The position numbers were made by a program, and so were the translations under genes. A DNA stretch of 64,000 bases. Source: Paenibacillus chibensis (GTDB lineage Bacteria > Bacillota > Bacilli > Paenibacillales > Paenibacillaceae). The stretch is taken from contig NZ_BIMK01000002.1 in NCBI RefSeq assembly GCF_004001045.1, positions 124,001-188,000 of the forward strand. The letters run 5' to 3'. Below, one piece after another: positions 19,243-28,031 of the stretch. The number at the start of each line of letters is the position of its first letter. Within the stretch, counting starts at the first letter, position 1. The notes under the pieces were generated by a model. It made no database searches. It saw only the letters and a list, made by a program, of their open reading frames with translations, and was not told the DNA's origin.

Positions 19243-19604
19243 GACAAAACCACCTTTGCTTGAAGATGATGTAACACCCGGGAACCAAGGTACGACTTGT
19301 GACGATTCGGCAAAATGCTTCGGCCATCCCCCCTTATCCGTGCACCTCTGCATGCTTACGCGACGATTATATAAAGCCACCGGAAAGCAGGCTACCACTT
19401 TAGTGACTTTTTGATCCTACGTTGATGACTGATTTCGATATGAGCTGCTAAGAACGTTGTAAAAGGACTCCGCATCCCGTTGCAACCACAATAAAGCCCG
19501 CGTCCCCAGGACGCGGGCCAATCGATGAAGCTTAGGTGTCACCCCGAACTTCCTCTCGCTATGAGCAGCTTATGATATTTTACATCCGCATTCCGCTAAT
19601 CATT
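19243..19604. other. Intergenic region upstream of the GH30 gene
   Basis: It holds the terminator of the PH-domain gene (19491-19518) and a likely minus-strand -10 TATAAT (19366-19371) for the GH30 gene, with a poor -35. The GH30 leader would be about 120 bases long. No cre, riboswitch-like fold or small gene was recognised. Confidence 0.5.
19491..19518 (-). terminator. Terminator of the PH-domain gene
   Basis: GCCCGCGTCC and GGACGCGGGC form a perfect 10-bp GC-rich stem. On the minus strand it is followed by TTTATT. Confidence 0.8.
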
Positions 19605-20009
19605 CTAATTCAGAAACTCTCCCTGGTTGACTGAACCCAGAATGCTGGCTGCCGTCCGCAAAGAGTTATTGCCTGCCAGACCGGTCACAATGCTGTCAAT
19701 CTGGTCGTATACCTCGCGGGGATGCTTGATCGACTCCAGCACTTTGATGGGCGTATCGACATCGGCAACGTTCAAATGAATCGAACCGCAACCGAATACC
19801 CGCTGCCAAAACGGCAAAACGATACTCTTATCCAGCACTTTATAAAAATCCAACTCGTCTTCGACCAGGTTAAAGAACCCTCTTCTCGTGACCAGCCGCT
19901 TCTCATAAACAAAATATTTCGTAAAAGAAATCGGCAGACCGAAAATGGTGCATTTTCTCCCTGACCAGACTAATGCGCCCCGCGTTGCAGATCCTCCTTG
20001 ATTCGACAT
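19605..20009 (-). CDS. PH domain-containing protein (bacterial PH-like fold)
   Basis: A 134-residue protein. The central part (FTKYFVYEKRLVTRRGFFN through FGCGSIHLNV) matches the bacterial pleckstrin-homology-like pattern in which a strand YxVYExRLVxRxG is followed by a turn and VxFWQRxFGCGxIxL. No membrane helices flank it, unlike YdbS/YdbT proteins, and it is shorter. GGGAGG lies eight bases before ATG. The C-terminal 40 residues (VYDQIDSIVTGLAGN) are helical. The role is unknown. It is monocistronic with its own terminator. Confidence 0.7.
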   Translation of the reverse strand: MSNQGGSATRGALVWSGRKCTIFGLPISFTKYFVYEKRLVTRRGFFNLVEDELDFYKVLDKSIVLPFWQRVFGCGSIHLNVADVDTPIKVLESIKHPREVYDQIDSIVTGLAGNNSLRTAASILGSVNQGEFLN

Positions 20010-20156
20010 TCATCCTGCCTCCCATATGGTACATATGCATATTTCAATTACTATTACGCAAATGATCCGGTTATGTTTCAGAGCGTGGGCGAAACGAACA
20101 ATGCATTTCCGTTTGCAAGCAGATAAAAAATGCCTTGAATTCACTTTTTTTGAGAA

Positions 20157-20705
20157 TCATAGAATGATTTTGCGCTTCAACACGCTTTCCAGCAAAGACC
20201 ACCCTTCCATGCATTCGGGCGTCGTCAGCAAGGGCTCGAAGCCGAAGTTCAGATACATGTTGATCGCTTGGTAACTCGTCGTCTGCGTCGTCAAATAAGC
20301 GCGTGGATGATACCCGGCCAGGACCTGAAGCGCTTCCCCGAGCAAAGGCTTGGCCAGTTTCTGTCCCTGGTATTCCGGCCGGATGGCCACCCAATGAATT
20401 CTCCCGATCTTCTCTTCGCCCTGAATCGCACCGTACCACGCCGTCGTCGTTCCAATCGCTTCGCCGTTCCCGTTCTCGATAAACAAGCAGCGCGATTCCA
20501 TTTCATGTGTATGGGAGCCGAATTCTTTGTTAAAATGCTCCAATGCTGCGCTCGCATCCGCAAACTCGCCTACACTTGCTTCAATCTCTGCCCAGATCTT
20601 TTCGTCTCCCGGTTGATAGTTTCTCACACGAAATGGGGAAGGAAACGTGTACTGCGGAATGTTGCCAAGATCCGGACGAATCATCGTTAACGGAATTCGC
20701 TTCAT
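20157..20705 (-). CDS. GNAT family N-acetyltransferase
   Basis: A 182-residue acetyl-CoA-dependent acyltransferase. Motif A of the GNAT fold is seen in IHWVAIRPEYQGQKLAKPLL (the Q/RxxGxG/A-type loop is QGQKLA), followed by YLTTQTTSYQAINMYLNFGF, the usual motif B. The substrate cannot be predicted. AAGGAGAG lies six bases before ATG. It is 58 bases upstream of nothing coding on its own strand except the PH-domain gene further on, so it is likely transcribed alone or with the hydrolase gene behind it. Confidence 0.88.
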   Translation of the reverse strand: MKRIPLTMIRPDLGNIPQYTFPSPFRVRNYQPGDEKIWAEIEASVGEFADASAALEHFNKEFGSHTHEMESRCLFIENGNGEAIGTTTAWYGAIQGEEKIGRIHWVAIRPEYQGQKLAKPLLGEALQVLAGYHPRAYLTTQTTSYQAINMYLNFGFEPLLTTPECMEGWSLLESVLKRKIIL

Positions 20706-20762
20706 ACGAATCTCTCCTTTCGGCTGCGTTTGGCCAGGTATAAGCTGTAGCCATTTCCGCCG

Positions 20763-21632
20763 CTATGATTTCACTGCACCCGCGGCCGCATAGATGAACC
20801 GCTCTCCTCGGGCCATGACATGAATCGGCAAAGAAGGAAAATGATCGTACACATAGTCCACAAAGTACCCCGGGCGCTCGGCATTGCCTGCAAACAGGTC
20901 ATAGTGCATGGGAACGGTCATTTTGAAGCCGGCGCCATTCGCCAGCTCCGCAGCCTCCCGGTAGTTCATGTTTCCCACGATGCCTCGTTCACCGCGATAG
21001 AAGTCGCGCCCGTTGATCGGAAGGAGCCCCAGATCCACCTCTTCCTCGCGGAGTCTGGCCTGCAGGCCTTCGTAAATGAGGGTATCCCCTGCATGGTACA
21101 GAGTCACTCCATTCAAACGGATGATATAACCGACGTATTCATGAAATCCGTCCCGGTCGATGGATAGCTCTTCATGGGCCGCGGCGATCGGCTTAATGAC
21201 TTCCTGTCCGCTGTATTCCTTGCCGGTATCCGCGATGTGTAACCGGTCTGCTCTCATGCCCCGTCCCAGCATCGTTTCCCTGCAGCATGCCGGTGCGAAA
21301 AACAGGGTCTCCCGCGCTTGTTCCGCCATGGCCTGAATGGTGTCGGGATCCAGATGGTCTACATGATCATGCGTAATGAGACAGTAATCGGCGTTCGTGA
21401 TGTCTTCCGGCCTGACAGCCGAAGGATAAGCTCGGCGAAGACCGTGCCGGCTTTCGACCAACGCATCCTCTATCGTGAACGGATCGATATATATCGTCGT
21501 GGATCCGCCCTTCACAATGAAGCTTGCCTGACCCAGGCACCAAAGCGCTACCATGCCGTACGGCACGTTGGTTTCATCGATGTCCTGAATCAACGCGTTT
21601 CTAGCCTCGTTCGCTGCCTCTTTATTCCTCAT
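20763..21632 (-). CDS. Metallo-beta-lactamase-fold hydrolase (UlaG-like)
   Basis: A 289-residue MBL-fold protein. The metal ligands are visible in LITHDHVDHLDP (HxHxDH), in LYHAGDTLIYEG (Asp) and in TVPMHYDLF (His). The order and the GQASFIVKGG start resemble UlaG, the L-ascorbate-6-phosphate lactonase, and other cytoplasmic MBL hydrolases of that branch. There is no ula-type PTS nearby, so the substrate stays open. The frame extends to 21701, but ATG at 21632 has AAGGAGG eleven bases upstream and is the likely start. Confidence 0.85.
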   Translation of the reverse strand: MRNKEAANEARNALIQDIDETNVPYGMVALWCLGQASFIVKGGSTTIYIDPFTIEDALVESRHGLRRAYPSAVRPEDITNADYCLITHDHVDHLDPDTIQAMAEQARETLFFAPACCRETMLGRGMRADRLHIADTGKEYSGQEVIKPIAAAHEELSIDRDGFHEYVGYIIRLNGVTLYHAGDTLIYEGLQARLREEEVDLGLLPINGRDFYRGERGIVGNMNYREAAELANGAGFKMTVPMHYDLFAGNAERPGYFVDYVYDHFPSLPIHVMARGERFIYAAAGAVKS

Positions 21633-21838
21633 CAATGGACTTGCCTCCTTCTCGTTGCTTCCTCCATCCAAGCAGGAGGATGATCCCTTTGAACGAATCA
21701 TGTTCCAGAATGCTCTTCGAGAAAGGCGGGCTTATTTCCTTCTGCCGATCGCATGTTTTTGCCGCGGCGGATCAAAGAAGCGCCGCAAGCATGATTAGCT
21801 CGCGGCGCTGTTCGTGATAGCGGGGCAAACATCCTCCC

Positions 21839-23986
21839 CTACGGCTGCCAGTCGACGGTTACCGTCGCCGTGCCGCTTGCGGGAGTCGTAAACGAGTGGT
21901 TGGAGCCCCCCTCCCACGTGACGGCAGATCCGTTTTTCTTCATGAATTTGAACTGAATCGCCGTGCCAGCCGGCACGCTTACATCGTAATACCATGTCGG
22001 ATAAGATTTAATGACGGCATTGAACATCGGGCCGATGGCGCTTGCCGGCGCCCAGTTGCCCAGCTCGTTGACGCTGCCCGCCAAATAGACGTTCTCGCCA
22101 AGCGCTGTCGTGGCATTGTTCACGATAAAACGTACGCTGACTTGTTCGCCCGTCAGTACGTTAAAGTTGCTGATCGTGTTGCTGTCGACCGCCCCGGATG
22201 TACGAACCTTGACCCCATATCGGCCAGCGGCAACGCTTGGCACGATCGCTTTAATCTCCGTATCCTCCCACGACACGATGTTCGCGCCGCTTACAGCCGT
22301 CGTACCGAAGTAAACGGTTCCGGCCGTGCTGCCGAAGCCTGTACCGTCGATCGTAACCGTCGTACCCGGCTTTTCCATCAGCGGACCGACATGGCCGATC
22401 ACCGGAGCCGTTGCCGCCTTCGTGTAAGACCAGACGCCTACGCCGCCGGCTTGCAGTGTGAAGGTGTTGACTGCGCCGCTGCTGCCTACGGTAATGGAAT
22501 TGCCGCTGAGCGAATTCGCCAGAACGTCCGTGTACGTTCCACTTGGCAGGGACGTATTGAGTCCCGCAATCGAGTAAGAGCTGGTCAGGTTTTTATTAAT
22601 GGCCACCACTGCCACGTTATTACCGAATTTGCGCTCATATATGTAGACGTCGTTGTTGATCCAACGCTGCTGCGTCGTACCATAGGCAATCGCAGGGTTC
22701 GACTTGCGCAGCGGGGCAAGCTTGCTGATCACATTATAGGCGGTCGTCGACGTGGAGAACGAGGACATTTTCGCCCGGTTGTTCGGATCGCCGTTACCTG
22801 TCATGTATTGCTCCGTGCCATAGTAGATTGCGGGGACGCCGCGGGAAGTCAGCGTCAGCGCCAATGCCTGCTCCAGCTTGCGGCCATTCGCGCCGGACAC
22901 CTGGAAACGGTCCATATCATGGTTGTCCAGGAACGTGACCTGATCATTCACTGAATAATAATCCGCCGCCGTCGATGACAGCATGGAATCCAGGCCGTAC
23001 ATCGTATCCGACCCATCGCGGAAGACTTGGCGCACCTTCTGGCTGAAACGGAAATCGAGCAGGCTCATGCCGCTTTCATTCGCAAAATACGTGTTGTTGG
23101 CATCGGTTTCGTTCGTGCCGAGGAACCATTCGCCGAACGTGAAGACCGGCTTGTAACTGTAAATGGACGACATCCAGTTCTTTTGCCAGCCAAACGGCAT
23201 ATGCTTCACTGCATCCACGCGGATACCGTCGATGCCCATATCGAGCCACAAGCGGATCGCGTTCTTGAAATACGTATCGATCGTGCTGTTGTTATGGTTG
23301 AGGTCGGCGAGATCGTACAGATTTTTATAAATGCCGTTCTCGAGCGTAGAGAAATCCGTGCCGCCGTTATGATGGAAATAACCATTCGTATCGCCCGTAT
23401 AACCGCCGAGCAGCGTGCCGTTGTCATACAGCTTGCCGTTCTCGCCGAAGGAAGCGTTCGTCTCCATCGCCGGGGACGTGTGGTTCGGCGCGAAGTCGAT
23501 GACGACTTTAATATTGCGGCTGTGTGCTGCTGAAATCAGATTGGCGAAATCCGTCATGCTGCCAAATGCGGGATTCGTCTTCTTGAAATCGCGTGCCCAA
23601 TAGCCGTGATAAGCCGTATTGTTCACGCCTGAGTAGTTGATGACGGAATATATATTTTCGACGGGCTGCGAAATCCACAATGCCGTAATGCCCATGCCCG
23701 TAAAATAACCGTCGTTGATTTTGTTCATGATGCCCTGCCAGTCGCCGCCGCAATACAGCTTCAGGTTCGTGCTGCAGGTGGCATCATAAGCGGAGCCTGC
23801 CGGATTGTTCGCCGTATTCCCGTCCACGAAACGGTCCGTTACGATCTGGTAAATGACGTCTGTGCTAAAATTCTGCTTATTGCTGACGGACGTGGCCGGC
23901 GCTGCTTCCGCAGGCGCGACACTTCCAAAGGCTATGGCAGCCAGTAAAGCGATCAAAGCCGGAATGTTCAACCATTTCTTGTTCAT
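21839..23986 (-). CDS. cgt: Cyclomaltodextrin glucanotransferase (CGTase)
   Basis: A 715-residue secreted GH13 enzyme that turns starch into cyclodextrins. The signal peptide ends at about residue 28 (APAEA), and the mature start [19 protein letters not shown] is typical. Domain A/B carries the catalytic Asp ([12 protein letters not shown]), Glu (FTFGEWFLG) and Asp ([10 protein letters not shown]). The central Tyr in [12 protein letters not shown] is the residue associated with cyclisation. Domain C follows, then a TIG-type domain D ([19 protein letters not shown]), then a CBM20 starch-binding domain E with WYYDV and VTWEGGSNH. Five-domain layout and length match known CGTases. ATG at 23986 has GGAGGG five bases before it. 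A perfect cre site lies 67 bases upstream, so glucose repression by CcpA is expected. Confidence 0.96.
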   Translation of the reverse strand: MNKKWLNIPALIALLAAIAFGSVAPAEAAPATSVSNKQNFSTDVIYQIVTDRFVDGNTANNPAGSAYDATCSTNLKLYCGGDWQGIMNKINDGYFTGMGITALWISQPVENIYSVINYSGVNNTAYHGYWARDFKKTNPAFGSMTDFANLISAAHSRNIKVVIDFAPNHTSPAMETNASFGENGKLYDNGTLLGGYTGDTNGYFHHNGGTDFSTLENGIYKNLYDLADLNHNNSTIDTYFKNAIRLWLDMGIDGIRVDAVKHMPFGWQKNWMSSIYSYKPVFTFGEWFLGTNETDANNTYFANESGMSLLDFRFSQKVRQVFRDGSDTMYGLDSMLSSTAADYYSVNDQVTFLDNHDMDRFQVSGANGRKLEQALALTLTSRGVPAIYYGTEQYMTGNGDPNNRAKMSSFSTSTTAYNVISKLAPLRKSNPAIAYGTTQQRWINNDVYIYERKFGNNVAVVAINKNLTSSYSIAGLNTSLPSGTYTDVLANSLSGNSITVGSSGAVNTFTLQAGGVGVWSYTKAATAPVIGHVGPLMEKPGTTVTIDGTGFGSTAGTVYFGTTAVSGANIVSWEDTEIKAIVPSVAAGRYGVKVRTSGAVDSNTISNFNVLTGEQVSVRFIVNNATTALGENVYLAGSVNELGNWAPASAIGPMFNAVIKSYPTWYYDVSVPAGTAIQFKFMKKNGSAVTWEGGSNHSFTTPASGTATVTVDWQP

Positions 23987-24052
23987 CAGTACCCTCCGAT
24001 ATTTTTTCATTTGTGAATCAAACAGTCGTCCAAGCAAGAACGAGCAATCAAA

Positions 24053-24066
24053 TGATAGCGATTTCA
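24053..24066 (-). promoter_or_regulatory. CcpA catabolite-responsive element (cre)
   Basis: TGAAATCGCTATCA on the minus strand fits the consensus TGWNANCGNTNWCA at every position. It lies 67 bases before the CGTase start codon. Confidence 0.75.
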
Positions 24067-24129
24067 TAAAACTGCTGGTTTGCGTTCTCCTTTTCTTCAC
24101 ACCCCCTAGTCCAAGCTTGGGGAAAACAC

Positions 24130-24170
24130 AAACAACCCCGGCTTCTCCACAGGAGATACCGGGGTTGTTT
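24130..24170 (-). terminator. Terminator after the SLH gene
   Basis: AAACAACCCCGG and CCGGGGTTGTTT form a perfect 12-bp stem around a 17-base loop, symmetrical enough to work on both strands. It separates the SLH gene from the CGTase gene. Confidence 0.75.
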
Positions 24171-24343
24171 CAAACCGAATATGTCGGCTTAAAAAGCATA
24201 GCCCTCAAGTTGGCATTGTCTTCCACTCGTATTTTAAACGCAACTTATTTTCGTTGTCAACCATCGAATTGACTTGTATAACGGCTGGGGAAAGGGAATG
24301 ATTCATGCGGGGTGACCCCAACTTTCATTGAAAGTTCTAATCG

Positions 24344-26876
24344 TTATTTCCCTGTTTGAGCTAATCTATTCAGCAGAACCGTTACAGCCTCCGCTCTGGT
24401 CGCTTGATCTTGCGGTGCAAACCGGTTATTGCTTTTCCCTTGCATCAGACCTGCTTCCTGCGCATATAGGACGCCGCCTTTCGCCCAAGCCGCAATATCC
24501 TTGTCGTCCGCAAAGCGGGTGGCAGCATGGCCTTCGGTTGCCATCCCCGAAGCTTTAGCAAGCATGACGGCCATCTCTGCACGTGTAATCGGATCATTCG
24601 GATGGAAAGCGCCGTCTTGGTATCCTGTAACAATACCTGCTTGTACCGCCTGCGCGACTGCCGTCCTTGCCCATGCATCGATTGTCGCATCGTCCGTGAA
24701 AGACAGCGTTCCTGCTTCACGCTGCGGCTTCAACGCATTCATCAGCATCACGGCGAATTCTGCGCGCGTTACCGTCGCATTAGGCTTAAACGTTCCATCG
24801 GTATACCCTTTGACGATGCCGCTGGCGATCGCTCTTTGAATATTGGCTTCAGCCCAATGTCCGGCGATGTCGTTGACGTTGACGTTGATGGTCGTCGTTT
24901 GCTGAGTGGCGAGAACCGCAAACTTGGTGAAATGATTGACATCGACCGTAATTTTATTTCCGACGACTTTACCTCCGACTTTCACCCAATTCTTATTCGC
25001 TTCATCGTAATAGAAGACCGCGGCTTCCTGCTGATCTTGGATGAACGATGGGTCGAAAGCGAAGGTTAACGTAATCGGAGAATTGAAGTTTTCCGCAAAA
25101 TTTTTCTCAAGCTCATACACCGGGCTGGCAAGAATCTCGCTATTTTTCAACAGATTGAGCGTATCCTGCACTTTTTTAATGATTAATTGCAGATCTTTCA
25201 CCGTAGCGTTTGCCGGGATGGAGATTGTAATCCCGTTCCCGAGGCTAACCTCGCCTACTCGGCCTGCAGGAAGGGTTAGCTGACCATTATTCGAAGTAAC
25301 GGGCGCATTGTTCGGCTTCGGCGAACCACCGCCGTTTGCTGACGGGGTACCGCCGCCCGTTGAAGGGGTTTCTGATGGTGTCTGTGCCGGACCAAGCAGC
25401 GAGACGGTATACGTTACCTGCGTCATCCCGTCTTCTGCTGTAACAAGGACTTTTTTGCCCGTATTCAACGTTTGTGCAACATGAGTCCCGTCCGCATCAT
25501 AAACTTCAAAGACTGCATGCGCTGCCGGCGTAATCGCGGCTTTGAACACCGCAAGTGCCGTGCCATACGGGATGTCTTTAATCGTTTCCTGGCTTGTCCC
25601 GCCTGTACTCACTTTTCCAATGGCCGACGTCAATGTTGCTAATGTACTCACATGAACCTTCAAGGAGACCGCATCGGAGACACTGTCATAGAACGTATCA
25701 TCGGGAGTGCTCGCCGATCCCCAGCCCTGAAGTTGTAAACGATGCCTTGCCATTGGACAAAGAAGCCTGGCCAATCTGCTCGTCCCCGTCCCGGAAAACA
25801 ACGGAGCCTGTCGCTGTACCGCGATCAGCACTGCTTACCTCTGCCGTCAAGATGATCGGACCACCATGCATCGTTTCCGGGCTGCTGCTCGTCAAGCGGG
25901 TCATTGAGCTGTTCAGATCGACTATTTGTATATTGGCAGTTCCGCTGTCTGCGTGAAGATCATCGCCACGATAGACAGCGCTGATCAAATTCATCCCGGC
26001 AGGAAGAGAAGAGACAGCACGAAGAGTGGCATTCCCCTCATCATCCACAATAGCTGAGCCCAGAGGCTTCATCTCACCGTACATGAAGTCCACGGTTCCT
26101 GTAATAGAGTCCCCTGCAGAAGAGGTTACCGCTGCAACGAAATCGATAGGATCCCCCTTCAGCGAAGGATTGTGGCTTGAACTCAAATTGATGAACGACG
26201 GCATACGGCTTACGGTGTGATTCAGAACGGGCGATGTGCTCGCGGCGTGATTATTGTCTCCAGAGTAAACAGCCGTAATCGAGTGCCCGCCGATCCCCAG
26301 ATCGGAAGTTGTAAAGCTGGCGGTAACCGGGGTACTCAGGAATTCACTCTTGCTCAACGTAATCGTTTTGTTCCCTTGGCCCCAGAAGATGATGTTGTCA
26401 GCATCCGTCGTAATCTGCCATAAATAACGGGCTCCCCCTTTCGCCCATTGCTTAACCATGTTACCGGACGCATCGTAAGCGACGATCAGCATGGACTCGG
26501 AATTGTCCGAGGCACTGTACGCCCAATAGGTGTATTGTCCCCATTGAATAATGGGGCAAGGAGCTTGAGCCGTGCCATTGGGACCAGGTATACAACCATT
26601 TTTATAACCGGGAGGAATTTCCGCTGTTGTCGTTGCAATCTTAATCTCGGGTTCGGTTGCGGATAATGCAACGGTTGCAAGAATCTGATCCCCATCCATG
26701 AAGGTAGCTGTCCCGGTAGGAGATGTTCCATCGATTGCCGGATCGGCTACAGTCGCAGTGAAGGTAACGTCCTTCCCATAGGTCGAAGATGGAGAGCTTG
26801 CCGAAATCTCCGGTATCGTCACACCCTGTGCAAGAGCCGTGCCCGTCCCGGCATCCATCAGTGTAGGTACCGCCAC
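24344..26876 (-). pseudogene. S-layer-homology surface protein with Ig-like repeats, frameshifted and 5'-truncated
   Basis: Two frames make one protein of about 835 residues. The first (26876-25698) has Ig-like repeats containing GIGGHSITAVYSGD and LISAVYRGDD, and an inserted module of about 90 residues (PCPIIQWGQYTYWAYSASDN). The second frame (about 25700-24344) continues the last repeat as DDTFYDSVSDAVSLKV, then a proline/glycine linker, and ends with three SLH domains (DIAGHWAEANIQRAI; TRAEFAVMLMNAL; TRAEAVTVLLNRL) for cell-wall anchoring. At the junction ITAVYxG is missing: a 20-base loss explains the frameshift. There is no signal peptide, and the first possible start, GTG at 26876, has no good ribosome binding site and is 21 bases past the stop of the preceding regulator gene. 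The protein therefore appears broken at both places. Confidence 0.82.
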
Positions 26877-26897
26877 AGTACCTACCGTGTTCGTACT

Positions 26898-28031
26898 TCA
26901 ATTGAATTGGCGTAAAGGTTCGGAGGCAAGCCGTCTGAAATCGAACTCCGATGCCTCCTCATCTTGATCGAGCAGATCCCGAACAATCTCATAATAAGAC
27001 CTGGCGTCGTCTTCCCTGTTCATCAGGAGTAATAGCGAGATCATTTTGGCATGAAGCCGCCCGCTCAAGGGATTCAGCTCCGCCCATTTGCGCATCGGAT
27101 TCAGCGCCATATCGTAACGCTGCTGCCGCACGTAAACATGAACGATGGCTTCAAGCAGCTCCAGGTAACCCAGCTCGAGTTCGGCTTGCCGCGGCGTCGC
27201 CCATACGTATCCGCTTCCCGATAAATAGCCCTCTCCGTATAATTGGACGGCCTTCAGCGCGTGCGTCAATGACGATTTACGCTTAAATAACCGCATTTCC
27301 TCCTCATAGGAATCGACATCAGCGAACGATGTCCGCCAATGCAGGCTGTAACTGCCGCCCGCCGTTTTCGTCTGTGAAATCAGATCGGATAACCCCCAAG
27401 CCTCCAGATCCTTGCGAAGCTGATAAATCGTCGTGTATAAGTTGGCTTGCGTCCGCTGCTCGTCCTGCCCGTGCCAAATGACTTCTATGATTTGCGCTTT
27501 GCTGACCGGTTTCCCGCGATGATGGTGGAGATACGCCAGAAGCTCTTTGGACTTGGAATTACGAAAACGGATCATGTCGCCATTCTCCGTCAGAACGTTG
27601 AAGGGACCGAAGCGTTGAACTGCAATTCCCCGTACTGGCTGATCTGCAGCCTCATCCCCGCTGCCTGTGCGCTTCACGAATCTTCGAATCGTGCGATCCA
27701 GGTCATTCTGCAGGATGGGCTTCAATAGAAAATCGATCGCCTCCACATCAAAGGCATCCTTGGCGAACTCCTCGTAGGCTGTCAAAAACGCGATATGAAT
27801 CTCCGGCCTGCATTCGCGAAGCCGTCGTGCCAGCTCCAGACCGTGCATCGCAGGCATCTCCATATCGACCAAGGCAAGATCGATTCGATCGGGCTCCGTT
27901 AACATATATTCCAAGCAAGCCGTCGACTTATCGAACAAGCCGGCCACGTGAACTTGCGGGAATTGTTCCAACAGCTTTTCAACCCTGCGAAGCGCCGGCT
28001 GCTCGTCGTCGACCGCGATGATCCGAATCAT
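26898..28031 (-). CDS. Response regulator with winged-helix and BTAD-type domain (SARP-like)
   Basis: A 377-residue protein with three parts. Residues 1-120 are a receiver domain with the acidic pair VDDEQ and phospho-acceptor Asp in DLALVDMEMPAMHG, and Lys in FLLKP. Residues about 135-230 are an OmpR-type winged helix (FRNSKSKELLAYLHHHRGKPV). Residues about 240-370 are helical BTAD-like repeats. This is the architecture of SARP-type response regulators common in Paenibacillus and relatives. It overlaps the sensor gene upstream by four bases (ATGA), so the pair is translationally coupled. Target genes are unknown; the surface-protein gene follows directly. Confidence 0.88.
   Translation of the reverse strand: MIRIIAVDDEQPALRRVEKLLEQFPQVHVAGLFDKSTACLEYMLTEPDRIDLALVDMEMPAMHGLELARRLRECRPEIHIAFLTAYEEFAKDAFDVEAIDFLLKPILQNDLDRTIRRFVKRTGSGDEAADQPVRGIAVQRFGPFNVLTENGDMIRFRNSKSKELLAYLHHHRGKPVSKAQIIEVIWHGQDEQRTQANLYTTIYQLRKDLEAWGLSDLISQTKTAGGSYSLHWRTSFADVDSYEEEMRLFKRKSSLTHALKAVQLYGEGYLSGSGYVWATPRQAELELGYLELLEAIVHVYVRQQRYDMALNPMRKWAELNPLSGRLHAKMISLLLLMNREDDARSYYEIVRDLLDQDEEASEFDFRRLASEPLRQFN

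Larger units (their letters stand above)
23987..24343. other. Intergenic region between the SLH gene and the CGTase gene
   Basis: It contains the cre at 24053-24066 and a long hairpin at 24130-24170. No coding signal was seen. A CGTase promoter must lie between the hairpin and 23986; TTGCTT-17-ACAAAT on the minus strand is a weak candidate. Confidence 0.5.

Noticed and set aside
21896-22954. A 352-codon plus-strand open frame over the CGTase gene
   Set aside because: Antisense shadow; all GH13 catalytic motifs are on the minus strand.
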